DNA of 64,000 nt from Culex pipiens pallens. Lineage: Eukaryota > Arthropoda > Insecta > Diptera > Culicidae. Shown in pieces: positions 32,468-43,270 of the stretch. Made by a program: the position numbers and the translations under genes. The notes under the pieces are model-generated. The model had not been told where the DNA came from, did no database searches, and saw nothing but the letters and a program-made list of their open reading frames with translations. The first letter of the stretch is position 1, and each line of letters starts with the position of its first letter. The stretch covers positions 153,208,240 through 153,272,239 of the forward strand of contig NC_068939.1 in the NCBI RefSeq assembly GCF_016801865.2. The letters are read 5' to 3'.

Positions 32468-33595
32468 ATGTTGAAAAACCTTTTTTGCTAAAAAATTGAT
32501 TTGATTTTGCAAAGGTTAAAAAGCTTCAGCTTAAAAACCATGAAATTTATTTCGCTGACAATGCACCGGCAATGGGCGCAACTGCGACGACCTTCGACAT
32601 CGCATCCATTCCTGCAAATTTATGACCCACCGTAGCGGAAACAAATTATAAATCACGTGTCCCAAGTGATCGATTAAAATGACATTAACTTCAAGAAAAC
32701 GCTCGCTGGCAAGACGGGCGTTTTTTTTTCGGCGGGCCAAGAAAAATCCAATTTCAATTACCATAATTCTTCCGGTCCTCGGTCGTTTGGCCAATTTAAT
32801 GCCGCTCAACGGAAAAACAACCCCTCACCCGTTTTGGGGTGTTCCGGAACACCACTCTTGGCCGGTTTGGCACCACGTTACGGCGTTGGTGGGGTGCATA
32901 AAAACATGAACGAGTCAATCGCACTCAAAAGTCAAGTAAACTATTATTCCTCGTTGGCATCACCGAGCGGCGTCCTCAGCACGGCAAACACATGCCGAAG
33001 AAAAGGCATATCGGTTGGAAAGGGGTTCCCAAATTTCTTCATGAATTATGTTTCATCCGATTCTAACAAAGGAAAAATTTAAAATAATTTTTGTATTATT
33101 ATTATTACTTAGGTTTTCTAAACAATCTAGTTTTTCAGGTGAGCAATTAGTTACAAATCAGCTGATTTTGTATATTTTTGAATTTATTTTACTACTAACC
33201 TCCCTAAGATCAAAAATGCTATTTTGTGTCATTGGTTCGCCAATGCATGGCTCCATACAATTTTGACTGTTTCCATACAAAAATGGTGCGTAAATCTTTT
33301 GGACGCTTTTTTTCTGATCGACTTGATGTCTTTGGCTAAGTTGTAGGTATTACTGAGGATTATTAAAAAAAAACGGATTTTTTGTCGATTTTGAATGTTT
33401 TTTTTACAACAAATCAGTATCCTAAAATTCGTTTTTTGAATAATTAAAAAAATATGTTTCAAGGGAAAAAACCCCGCAACTCTTGAGCCATAGAGAAATT
33501 TGGAGAAAATGTTGTCGCCTAGTAAATAATGATTTCTTTTTTAACTGGTGTTTTTCTGGAAAAAAAAAGAAATCTTGCTCCACATGCCACAGTTA
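32468..33595. other. Intergenic, unique island then repeat fragment
   Basis: About 32520-33030 is GC-richer and not seen elsewhere in the window. About 33225-33480 (CCATACAAAAATGGTGCGTA, GATGTCTTTGGCTAAGTTGTAGG) is a diverged piece of the foldback family best seen at 53080-54530 and 55242-59224. Confidence 0.5.
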
Positions 33596-33963
33596 CACAG
33601 CTAAAAAAGTAGTAATCTCGCTGCGTGTAAAAGGCCTGGGTGTAAAATAAATATTGCATTATTTTATGCAATTTTATGTGATTTTACATTCTGAAATATG
33701 TAGCCCATCAGTATGGGAAACCTACTTGACCGAAATGTCAAGCTCATATATGCGTTTATCCTTCCAGCTTTTCATCGGTCTGATGGCCGTGCGGGCTAAG
33801 GCGCCAGTCCTTACTGTTGGTGCTGGGTTTGAATCCCGTCGGTTGCAACTTTTTTTTGTGTTTGCAAAAATTGTACATGCAGTGTGTAATATTAAGTGTT
33901 TATTTTGACGAAGGTGATGTGCATGCTTTTGCATGCGATTTTACCATCGGATTTTTTGCTGTG
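33596..33963 (+). mobile_element. TA-flanked MITE carrying a tRNA-like Pol III cassette, copy 2
   Basis: Termini CACAGCTAAAAAAGTAG and TTTTTTGCTGTG with TA on each side (33594-33595 and 33964-33965). The whole interior matches 1097-1462 with scattered substitutions, including the tRNA-like body and the GCATGC-TTTT-GCATGC hairpin. Two independent insertions with identical structure show that the tRNA-like part belongs to the mobile unit. Confidence 0.88.
33777..33850 (+). ncRNA. tRNA-Leu-like Pol III cassette inside the second MITE copy
   Basis: The A box reads TGGCCGTGCGGG (one change from copy 1) and the B box GGTTTGAATCC. A run of at least eight T follows immediately. The acceptor ends do not pair, so it is not a functional tRNA, but both promoter boxes and the terminator are preserved. 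Confidence 0.7.
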
Positions 33964-33965
33964 TA

Positions 33966-36004
33966 CTATTTCAACAAGCTTGATGTATCTTAAGAATTGT
34001 TTTAAAATTGTATGTAAAGTATGTATTTGACACTAAATCTTACATATGAAGGCCGGTGTAAGTTTTCAACGCAATTTGTGTCCTAGTAAATCTAGTCAAC
34101 TTTCCCGCATGCTAGCTTTTTTGTTCTGGAAACCCTTACGATGTCCGCCAAAAAAAAAATCGAAACTCTGTCCAGAGGTGTAAAATGGTCCTAAAACCAT
34201 TTCCAATAATTGGTTTAAATGGAAATTTTGATTTTATAAAAACGGTTTTTTTTTTTGCAGTAGAAATTTAAAAAAAACGTTTAGTTTAAAGCATCATAAT
34301 AGTCTTTTTTTCTTATCTTTTCTTTATGACAGAGTTAGATTTTTTAAATGAGATTGTTTCAATATTGAGATCGAAAATGTAATAATTTTGGAAGAAGAGG
34401 AGAACAACTTTACCAGTCGATATGAAAACCTGAAAAAAAAATCTTTTGTTTTAACTTGGCATGGTATTAAATAAATATGGATATTCTATTTAAAACACTC
34501 TGTTAAAATAATAATTTCTGCATAAATATTTCTAAAACTAAAAAAATGAGATCATTCCCTCATATTTTTTTTTAATTTTCAAACTTTTAATTATCTTTGA
34601 TTTGTTTTTTGCAAGAGTTTATAAAAATTACATGGATTAGATAAAAAAAATAATCAGCTCACACTCAGGATACCTTGTTTTTGAATGCATAACGAGTTAT
34701 CATAATTTATTACTTTTTTGCAGGAGAAATAAAAAATAGTAACATCTTGAAGCAAAGAAATAGTGTTGAATGATTTGATCTTTTTTTCAAAAATATTTCA
34801 ACAGCAAGAGGCATCCAAAATTCAAATTCGAATAAATTCTGAAATTATTTCGAATAAATTCTAAAATTAATTAAAATTAAACAAACATGGAAAATTTACC
34901 CATTTTAAGCATTTCGACCTGTTCTCGTCTCTTTTGCAGTTTACCGCTAATGAAACAACATTTTCAGCTTGCTCGCTTTTATTTGAGCTATTTATTACTG
35001 TAATTCATTATCAAAGGGCTGATAGGCCGATAATAGAAATGGGCTGAGAAAGTGTGTATTTCCCAAACGTTTACATATTCCCGGGACAAATTGGATCAGA
35101 GGGTTGCTACATAACGCTAGAGAATTCAGGTTAATTAGATATTTTGTGCAACAAAATCAATATTTTCAAGTAAAATTCTGCATTTTATCACAAAAAAAAA
35201 TAACAAAAAATGCGCAAAAACAATATCAGCGATAAAAAATAGTAAATAATGTTTCAACCTGTCAACGAGACCTAGTGGAAATTCTCGTATGTTTGGCAGG
35301 TTAACCACTCGCTCCTAACTCCATCAAATTTGCTGATTTTCACTATTCAAACAGCTTATTTTGTAAAACTGTTTAAAGAAACATACTTGCTCACTTCCTA
35401 TTGAAATATTTATCACTCTTTTTCAGTTGAAAAGGCGTTTTATGAGCTGTAATTGAACGTCAAAGTTCTGATATGGCAACATTAGAGGCACGCTGGAAAT
35501 AGATGCTGTTCCCCTACTTTGTTTCAAAATCTCGAGTAAAATGGCTACTTACCCTCAACTTTTAAATGAAGTCAATGAGCGATAAATGATTTCGTACAAA
35601 AGTATATTTTTTAGTACTAAGGCGTTAGCTTTTCAGAAACATACAATAACACTTGTAGCACCAACGGGGTCAAAACTTACGCGAAGCACCAAGGGGTCAA
35701 ATAAGTTGGAAATGCAACTTCAACTGGTTGTATCTCGGCAAAAACTCAACCGATTCGGATGATTCTTGTTGAATTCCATCCGGAGGGATGTCAAGAATCA
35801 CCTCCAAGATCCGAAACAGATGCGTCTACCCTAAGTCACAATGAATAAGGCATTTCCAACTTTTTGCGGCTACAAGTGATAAACATAAAAGGATTAAGTA
35901 AATCGTCGTTGTCGTGATATCTCGTCGCACATCGATTTATGGCAAAATTGAGTTAAGAAACGCCATTTTGTGCAGCTCAAAACGCCTCACCTTTTGACCT
36001 TTAC
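33966..36004. other. AT-rich intergenic with weak repeat fragments
   Basis: About 34000-35300 is very AT-rich with no recognised element. About 35305-35435 resembles 25983-26105. About 35650-35900 holds ACCAACGGGGTCAAAACTT and AAGGGGTCAAATAAGTTGGAAATGC, which look like interspersed repeat DNA but have no second copy here. No gene. Confidence 0.4.
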
Positions 36005-36016
36005 AGATCCCAAAAA

Positions 36017-36227
36017 GCCTACTCCGGTGGAATCGCTGGCGGCGGTTGGACTCGCAATCCAAAGGTCGTCAGTTCAAACACTGGGGTGGAAGGTTCCTTG
36101 GAGTAGAAAGAGGTTTGGGTGCTCTCCCCATTCAAGCCTTCGGACTCCTAGGTTCGAGCAGAAACTTGCAATAGAGACCACAAAAGACCCGGGGGTCGTT
36201 AATGTGGATGGTTTGATTTTTTTTTTG
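36017..36227 (+). mobile_element. tRNA-derived SINE with 12-bp target duplication
   Basis: AGATCCCAAAAA at 36005-36016 is repeated exactly at 36228-36239. Between them is a 211-bp unit with a tRNA-like head: TTGGA-CTCGCAA-TCCAA folds as a five-pair anticodon arm (CGC at the anticodon position), followed by GGTCGTCAGTTCAAACACTG in the B-box position. A body with AAGCCTTCGGACTCCTAGG and a T-rich tail complete it. The B box is degraded in this copy; the relative at 61610-61741 keeps AGTTCGAATCC. Confidence 0.88.
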
Positions 36228-36239
36228 AGATCCCAAAAA

Positions 36240-36422
36240 ATTGATTACAATTCAGAGATATTCGACAAAAAACCGAAAAAACTCCGTACATTGTTGTCAC
36301 TTTTCATATGAAAGTAGTTTCAATCTTGACACATCCTTGAAAATTGCTGTAATTGCGATAACTGGCCAAAGAGATTTCAGTCCAGAACGCGTTTGACACA
36401 CGTCCGTGCCCGTAAACATTTT
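36240..36422. other. Short intergenic spacer
   Basis: Nothing recognised between the SINE and the next foldback. Confidence 0.4.
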
Positions 36423-37730
36423 GTCAGCTGTGTGCTATCTTGTGACAACGACCATTTAGTACTATTCGAAAAAATAGATTTTTAAAGTTTAATGATAAAT
36501 ATTTTCAAAAATATGAATGGTAGAGCCAAACCTTTTGAAGCAATCGGTTTGTATACTATCGCTTAACAAACGCTCCAAGTTTCAACTAATTTGGTTACAC
36601 CAGTTAAAAGATAAAGTAAATTATGTAATCAAAAATCTGAAAAGCACGTGTCACAAGTGTGTTTCGAAAGTAAAATTGTACTACGTGTCACAAGTGTGCA
36701 CAGAATTCCCATACAAACTAAAATAGGCTTAAATCAATAACACTGTCCAACAAGATTTTGTCTCTGAGACGAGTATATGTGTTCCTAGTAGCATTTTGCC
36801 TGCTGAATCCGAATCCGGGTCCAAAATTGCTCCAAATGGTCCCAATTTTGAGATACACCCGTTTGAAATGTTAGTTTAGGCCAAAATTAGCTACTTTGTT
36901 AACTATTTTACAAAAGAACTATTAAATAAACAACTAAACCAATACATGTATCTTAAAGTTCACGTTTTCCCCTTTCTGAAACACCCCTGGTTTTTAAAAT
37001 TTGATTGTTTCTACGCATATTTATAGCCATTTTAAAATTATATTTTCTGTTGGTTCTCATTCAAGTTTTTCCAACTTGCATGCAAGTCAAATTCTAATTT
37101 TAAAATGGCTATAAATATGCGTAGAAACAATCAAATTTTAAAAACCAGGGGTGTTTCAGAAAGGGGAAAACGTGAACTTTAAGATACATGTATTGCTTTA
37201 GTTGTTTATTCAATAGTTCTTTTGTAAAATAGTCGACAAAGTAGCTAATTTTGGCCTGAACTAACATTTCAAACGGGTGTATCTCAAAATTGGGACCATT
37301 TGGAGCAATTCTGGACCCGGATTCGGATTCAGCAGGTAAAATGCTACTAGGAACACATATTCTTGTCTCAGAGACAAGAAACATTTGATTTTTTTGTTGA
37401 ACTGTGTAATTTAACCGGCTTAATCAGTATATTTTCAAATACACAAGATTGCATTGCCTTCAGAAAATGTGTATCAACTTAAATTTGTGAAAAACAAGAA
37501 CAAATTTCCACATTTTACAACAACATGTATGACGTGTCACAAGTGTGCACAATCATTTTGATGATAAATTGGTCTATGTCACAAGTGTGTATTGCGATAT
37601 CCGGGAAACGGAAGCGAGTTTCCAAAATCGGGTTAAAGCATCTTGTAGTGTTTGTTAAGTATAACAAAACGTCATCATTAACTCATTTTCAACCAAAATG
37701 GTCTATGTCACAAGATAGCACACAGCTGAC
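36423..37730. mobile_element. Foldback element with GTCAGCTGTGTGCTATCTTG ends, enclosing a second palindrome
   Basis: GTCAGCTGTGTGCTATCTTG plus TGACA begins at 36423 and returns inverted, ending at 37730. Imperfect inverted similarity continues inwards (GTTTGTTAAG motifs). The word GTCACAAGTGTG recurs near 36650, 36685, 37531 and 37576. The centre is occupied by the near-perfect palindrome 36741-37406. No coding frame, and no clear target duplication identified. Confidence 0.75.
36741..37406. repeat. Near-perfect palindrome, ~300-bp arms and 54-base loop
   Basis: Arms 36741-37040 and 37095-37406 are almost identical inverted copies, for example CCTAGTAGCATTTT against AAAATGCTACTAGG and ATATTTATAGCCATTTTAAAA against its complement. 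The loop carries the small palindrome AACTTGCATGCAAGT. High arm identity suggests recent formation or ongoing gene conversion. Confidence 0.92.
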
Positions 37731-38477
37731 GATTTGTAATTATAACTCGAGATTTCAATTTCAATTTCAACCCAACTTTGGGATAATGCACAGAATGGTC
37801 AATCAAACAAAACGTGATTGTTTTTGTTTGCATTGCGGGCTCTATTTTTTATACAAGGTCAAACATTGAAAAGCCTTTTTCTCGGAACGACAAAAAGCGA
37901 CGTGCGACAAGATACCTCGACAGTGTCGAAATATTGATCTTAATTAATATCATGAAATTCATGGTGCCACTTTAGGAATCACTGAATTCCCCCTCACAGG
38001 CGCAGTCGCTCGAAGCTAGACGACCGCCGAGGACCATCTTGACCCGCCGGAGAATAACTCTCCAACTTTAAATTACATTTTCATTGAAAACGGTTGTTTT
38101 TCATGCCCTCCTTCCGAGTTTCCCGATGCGGTAACGAACGGGACCGTAGAGTGGTACTTGTTTTTCCCGGTGCACCACCGCCTTTGAGTGCGGAGCAAAA
38201 GTGCAAGGACATTTTGATGAGAGGCAAACGGAAGGAAAGCGATCTGCTTTGAAAGTAGAAGGACCTCTGCAGAAGTCGCACAATTGGCTGGCTGGTTGGT
38301 GACCGTGGTATGGTACTCGAGACTGCAGGTTGATGAGCCTATTTGGTGGGAAAATGAAAAGCTATTTGTCTACTTTTTGTCGTCATCGCAGTTGAACCCT
38401 TGATGGTCGAAATTTTAATTTACCGTCAGTGAGAGTTACCATGGGCGAAAGTCATTTGTTTATCGGGTTAGCTAATA
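37731..38477. other. Intergenic, apparently unique
   Basis: About 37980-38330 is GC-richer. Overlapping 60-66 codon frames on the minus strand have no family resemblance. No repeat is recognised. Confidence 0.4.
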
Positions 38478-38858
38478 CAGTACTTGTTCGGTAACTGGGC
38501 TGAGAACGTAGCCCAAACACCGAATGCTGCTCGTTAACTGGGCTGAACAAAAAATAACGAGGGGACCACCGATACATAATATTTTCCAGATGAAATTTAA
38601 AAATAATAGTTACTCAAATTTATTTACAATGCTTACTTTTCATATTTCTTTAATTGTGACTTGAAATTAAATAAAAGCTTGAAAAATATTTTTTTTATTA
38701 ATTGAACATGATTTTTGCATTCATTAACCCCTCGGTCATTTCGGTTTGTTTTGGTTTTTTGACGTTTGTCTGCTTTTAACTGGGTTACGGCCCAGTTATC
38801 GAGCACCCAGTTAAAAAGCAGCCCAGTTAAACAACGCCCAGTTACCGAACAACTACTG
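38478..38858. mobile_element. 381-bp MITE with CAGTA.TTGTTCGGTAACTG TIRs
   Basis: CAGTACTTGTTCGGTAACTG at the left and CAGTAGTTGTTCGGTAACTG (inverted) at the right differ by one base in 20. TA flanks both ends (38476-38477 and 38859-38860). Near each end TAACTGGGC or its complement is repeated, at least seven times in all, which may be transposase-binding subterminal repeats. It abuts the palindrome that starts at 38859. Confidence 0.9.
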
Positions 38859-39242
38859 TATAGAGGAGAAAAGCAACTCGCGACAACATTTTGAGGCTAG
38901 GAATTTTGACAGGTATGATTTTCATAAAGTATTCGCCTCCTTTTCTCTCCCACAGAAAACCTGGGAACGAGGTAGCTGTCAAACTAGGCCAAACTGTTAA
39001 AGTCACTCACAAAATGAACTTTGAGTGATTTGAGTTCATTTCTGACGTCACAATTTTCTCCTCTAACTCAAATCACTCAAAGTTCATTTTGTGAGTGACT
39101 TTAACATTTTGGCCTAGTTTGACAGCTACCTCGTTCCCAGGTTTTCTGTGGGAGAGAAAAGCAGGCGAATGCTTTATGAAAATCATACCTGTCCAAATTC
39201 CTAGCCTCAAAATTTTGTCGCGAGTTGCTTTTCTCCTCTATA
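38859..39242. mobile_element. 384-bp palindromic foldback element
   Basis: TATAGAGGAGAAAAGCAACT at the left is mirrored by AGTTGCTTTTCTCCTCTATA at the right. The arms (38859-39036 and 39065-39242) are highly similar over their full length, with only a 28-base loop. If the outer TA pairs are the target duplication, the left one is shared with the neighbouring MITE. Confidence 0.92.
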
Positions 39243-41227
39243 CCTCGTTCCTAGACCAAATAGTGTCTGAACAGAAACCAGATATTTCAAATTATTAACA
39301 GTTAGGTTATGTCATCAATCTTCACTACGTTTAAAACAATTAAATGTTAAACATTTAAATGTTAGGTTATCTCATAATATTTGAAATCATTATTTTCTTC
39401 AAAATTACAGAACTTAAAGTGTTGTCAATTTTTTTGAAGAAAATTGGCTCTGCTTTTCATGTGTGTATCTACATTGAAAATGTTTGCACAATTTCTTCAT
39501 TCAATGCACGATTTTTTATTCTAGATAGGAATTTGGAAGCAAACTTAAAACAATTGCGATGCCTTAAGCTTTAGAGTCTGATGCATTGAAATGCAACACC
39601 TTAAAAGACCATTGCCAGGCCAGATAACTAAAACAAATATGTGTGTAGATTGCATTCCGTTTCATTCCCATAAATGTCCAAAGTTTTTGAATAACTTCTG
39701 ATGATTTCAATCTAAGGGTTTATGTTGACTTGGATGGGTACTTTTCCCATTAAAGTCAGAATTCTTTGGATTACTTCTTAACGGTATGCCTTATCAGTTT
39801 AGTCTTACTTCTTGATGTGCAAGTCTGTGTGTGAACTCACAGACATCAAAAGTCTGTGTGTATTCCTTTAATGGAAGGCAAAAAGTTAAATTACAAAGAT
39901 CGCAGCTTCTTTTCAACTCTCCTTGTCCTACTTTTTACAGCTAATCCTTTTAAACGAAGATGCAGATCTGCACCACCGCCACCACCAAGCCAAGAGAAAC
40001 CAGCTGAGCCTGCACAATTGCAGGTTCTCCATTCAGTACAGTGCCATCATGAGGGTTGCTTGCTGGAGCGCACCAGACTGGAAACACGGAACAGCTTCTC
40101 GTGTTTGACTGTACGGCGATGTGGTTGGCAATATCCATTTCTACCCAACTTTGGACCGAACCAGCATCTTGGAGAAGGGGCTGTCCTCAAACAACGTTTA
40201 GGAAAATTGTATGGTTTAACAAAATTACTCAAAAATGCAAACAATATTTTTCAGACAGACATTTCCAATCTGGTTCTCATTTCGAGCAAACTCAGTTTTT
40301 TTGAAAAAGTCGAATTAACAAAATTTCATTCCTTCTTTCTTTTTTTATTTTTGCTTTTGGGTGTTTTTGAAACCTCGAGTCAGGGTTATTCAAAAACACT
40401 CAACAAGCAAAAAAATAAAATTTAGTTTATTGGCCCTTTAAAAAAAACACCAGAATTGGACAATTGAGACCTGAATTTATTTCAAAAATCTTTAAAATTA
40501 ATCATTGAGACTTAAGCTTAAGATTTCCTTGAGTTTACCAAAAATCGAATCTAAAAAAATAAAATCAAAAGACCAGAAAATTCAACCACGTTATTCATGG
40601 ACACAATGCATTTTCCCGAGCCCCACAGTAGCAGCCTAATCGTCGCAAAGGAAAGAACTTTTGCTGAAGAAAAAAGGGGCATTCTTCGAAAATCTGTCTT
40701 ACATACAAGTACACACACATTCATACGAAAAAAAAGAGGGAATGCAAGTGGGTGGGTGGAAAATTTATGTCGCATTATTGGCGCCTTTCCAAGAATTTTT
40801 CCGCACCGTTCGACAATTTTGCCTTCCAGCTGTAAACCCTGCTGGAAGTGAGCATGTGTGCGGGGAAAATGCCAAGCTTGGGGTGGATATAAATTTCCGC
40901 AAGTGATCACAAAGTCAAATTTGAGCCGGGTTGCGTTAATGTAAGGAGAATTTGGCAACCTGGAAGCAGCACGCCCCGAAAGAGGAGCAAGTCAGGCAGG
41001 AACACGCGAGCGTGATGTTATCAATGGGGAGAATGTATGTTTTCCTGATGCCAGCTGCTGCTCCCAGCAAAGGTTGTTACGGAGTGTGGAATAGCGCAAG
41101 CGGGAGGTTTCAAAATGCACGTTTCACTGGGAAATTGCAGGTTCTAGGAAAGTGCATCAAAAGTTAAAAAAAAAACTAGATGTTTGAACTTAAGACGCCT
41201 TTTTATAAAATTTTGTGAAAAACAATA
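39243..41227. other. Intergenic, mixed AT-rich and single-copy DNA
   Basis: The longest unassigned frame in the window (189 codons, 39856-40425) lies here, but I do not support it as a gene (see rejected items). About 40600-41160 is GC-richer and unique-looking. No repeat family is recognised. Confidence 0.4.
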
Positions 41228-41645
41228 CAGTCGACTCTCTGGCTGTCGATCTTCTCGATATCAATAATGCTCCATGTACCGATGAATTTTTCAGTCCCTT
41301 CAAACTGCATACTTCGATTGTCTTTATTCCTCGATATTTTCTCTTGCTTGAAGGATCTCTTCCTCGACGGTCCCTTGGATTCTATTTACTTTAAATATCT
41401 ATTCTGGTTGCCAATAGTTTTACTTTCTCATGGCTTGCATAGACATGTTTCTTTGAGAAACAAAGCTTTGAAGGGTGTTTGACATTTATTTGTTTTTGTT
41501 TGCTGGACGTTCCCATGATTCTCTCCCATAGCTGGTTAGCAAGAAAAAACAAATTTCAATCGAGTCTTCATTTTGCATCGTTCTGTAAACTGATGCTTCT
41601 CTTCCTCGACGGTCCCTTGAATATTGACAACCAGAGAGTCGACTG
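41228..41645. mobile_element. 418-bp MITE, CAGTCGACTCTCTGG family, complete copy
   Basis: CAGTCGACTCTCTGG begins it and its exact inverted copy CCAGAGAGTCGACTG ends it. TA flanks both sides (41226-41227, 41646-41647). CTCTTCCTCGACGGTCCCTTG is present twice inside in the same orientation. Related copies lie at 24785-24955 and 25536-25908. Confidence 0.92.
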
Positions 41646-41833
41646 TATGATTGAATTTCCAGAATTGATCTAAAAAATGCTTACTTAAATTTATACAATA
41701 TTTTGAATCAACCGTAAATGTCATCTCAAATGTTGTACTGGCTCTCGATCAACCAAAAAAAAAAGTGTTTTCTGTTACATATCTAAAATTCTGATATCGA
41801 ATTTAAAAAATACGGTCAATGTCAACTCACATA

Positions 41834-41998
41834 GGCGTCATCCATAAAGTATGTATGTCTATAGGGGGGGAGGGGGGTCTGAGCAAGTGTGACATTACAT
41901 GTTAAAAGTATAGGAAAAGTGAGACAAAGGAGGGGAGTGGAGGGGGGGGGGGGTAAATTTTGGCTGATTTTTGCATGACATACTTTATCAATGAAGCC
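41834..41998. mobile_element. 165-bp MITE with GGCGTCATCCATAAAGTATG end and G-rich interior
   Basis: The left end GGCGTCATCCATAAAGTATG is mirrored by CATACTTTATCAATGAAGCC. Two G-rich runs (near 41862-41880 and 41930-41954) lie inside. TAGGCGTCATCCATAAAGTA-type repeats are familiar to me from mosquito DNA. A fragment of the G-rich part recurs at 44418-44470. Confidence 0.75.
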
Positions 41999-42871
41999 AC
42001 AGTGGTTTTCCTGACACCTCTTTGAATCATGCACTCGAGATCCATTTTTTCTCGCAACACGTTTTTCAATAATTTGCAGCTCGAATATTTGATGATTTGG
42101 AAACTTAGTATCAAATTAAATTTCGTGACCCACGATTTGATGGCGTAGGCATTCAAAAATGTTCAATTATTTATAAAAACCTCTGTCATTTTCCAAGTCA
42201 TTCCCGGTCAGTCAAATGAGAATGAGCTTACAACACAAAAGAAAAAATAAAATCATTTAATTTCAATCAAATTATCTTTGTTTGTTAAGAATCAGTGCAC
42301 AATTTCGTATTTTTTTATTTTCTAAAATTTTGTGTTAATTGGAAAATGTTACGTGAAAGAATTTGATCCATAATTTTTATTAATTAAAACTGACCAACAA
42401 TATTTCTGCGCAGGCTCACCTCGAGGGGAAGCATCACGTGCACTTAGAATGTTTCAAAAATATTTTGACAGAGCGGAAGGGTTTTTTTTTTAAGTTTGTT
42501 TGGAGAATAAGTGTCATTTTGTAAATTTTTGTAGGTCAGTGTAATCATTAAATAAAAATTTGGCACGAAAAATTAGAGGACAAAACAATTGGCTTTTTTT
42601 ATCCTATGAAGCATGTTTGAGCAAGTTTAAAAAAAAAAATCTGTAAAATTTCGATGTTCTTCTTCACGGAAAAATATCGTCACTGCCTATCAGCATGGTT
42701 CACGCACATACGAAAAAGACAAAAGTGTTTAATTTCGACCGCATCAACCAGAATTTTCAAGCACTATGGTCTTAAGCTGGCCTGGAAATTTGAGCTCATT
42801 TGGTTAACCCTCTACTGCCCAATTTTTTTCGATTTTTTTTATTTTTCCTGTGTTCAGGAGGTCATTTTCAG
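41999..42871. other. AT-rich intergenic with a decayed foldback-arm fragment
   Basis: About 42010-42170 (TTTCAATAATTTGCAGC, TTTGATGGCGTAGGCATTCA) is a diverged piece of the 27875-29785 family. The rest is AT-rich and unrecognised. Confidence 0.5.
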
Positions 42872-43270
42872 CAACTTTTGTTCTACGAAAAACTTTACTT
42901 CTCTTGTTTTATGTTTTTCTTGTTTTATTTTTAATATCTTAATTTGCATTTATCTTGTTTAGTTTATGTTTGTTTTTTTTTGTAGTATTTGGCCTATTCT
43001 AACACCTCCTATCATTACATTTTGCCTATCTAATTTTTAATGTTTTTACAGTAACTTTTTCAATTTTTTGCTTGTTTTTCTCATTTTCTGCTATAAAATG
43101 GCACTATTATCATTTCAATTGTAACACACTGCGTAAAGGCATAGTCTGGGACACTAGAAAAAATACTGCATACTTCTTTTTACTTAAAATATATAACACA
43201 GCCAAAGTTGACCCATAAAAAAATACATTTTTGAAAACATTGGCAAAGTCACATAAACAAATAAAACTTC
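42872..43270 (+). repeat. Dispersed repeat, copy 2 (partner at 23540-23950)
   Basis: Same-orientation match to 23540-23950, from CAACTTTTGTTCTACGAAAA to GGCAAAGTCACATAAA, with moderate divergence and one ~14-base deletion near 43190. Confidence 0.85.

Noticed and set aside
39856..40425. 189-codon plus-strand frame, the longest unassigned one
   Set aside because: No domain, an implausible mix of low-complexity and poly-hydrophobic segments, overlapping frames of similar length on both strands, and an AT-rich decaying 3' half.
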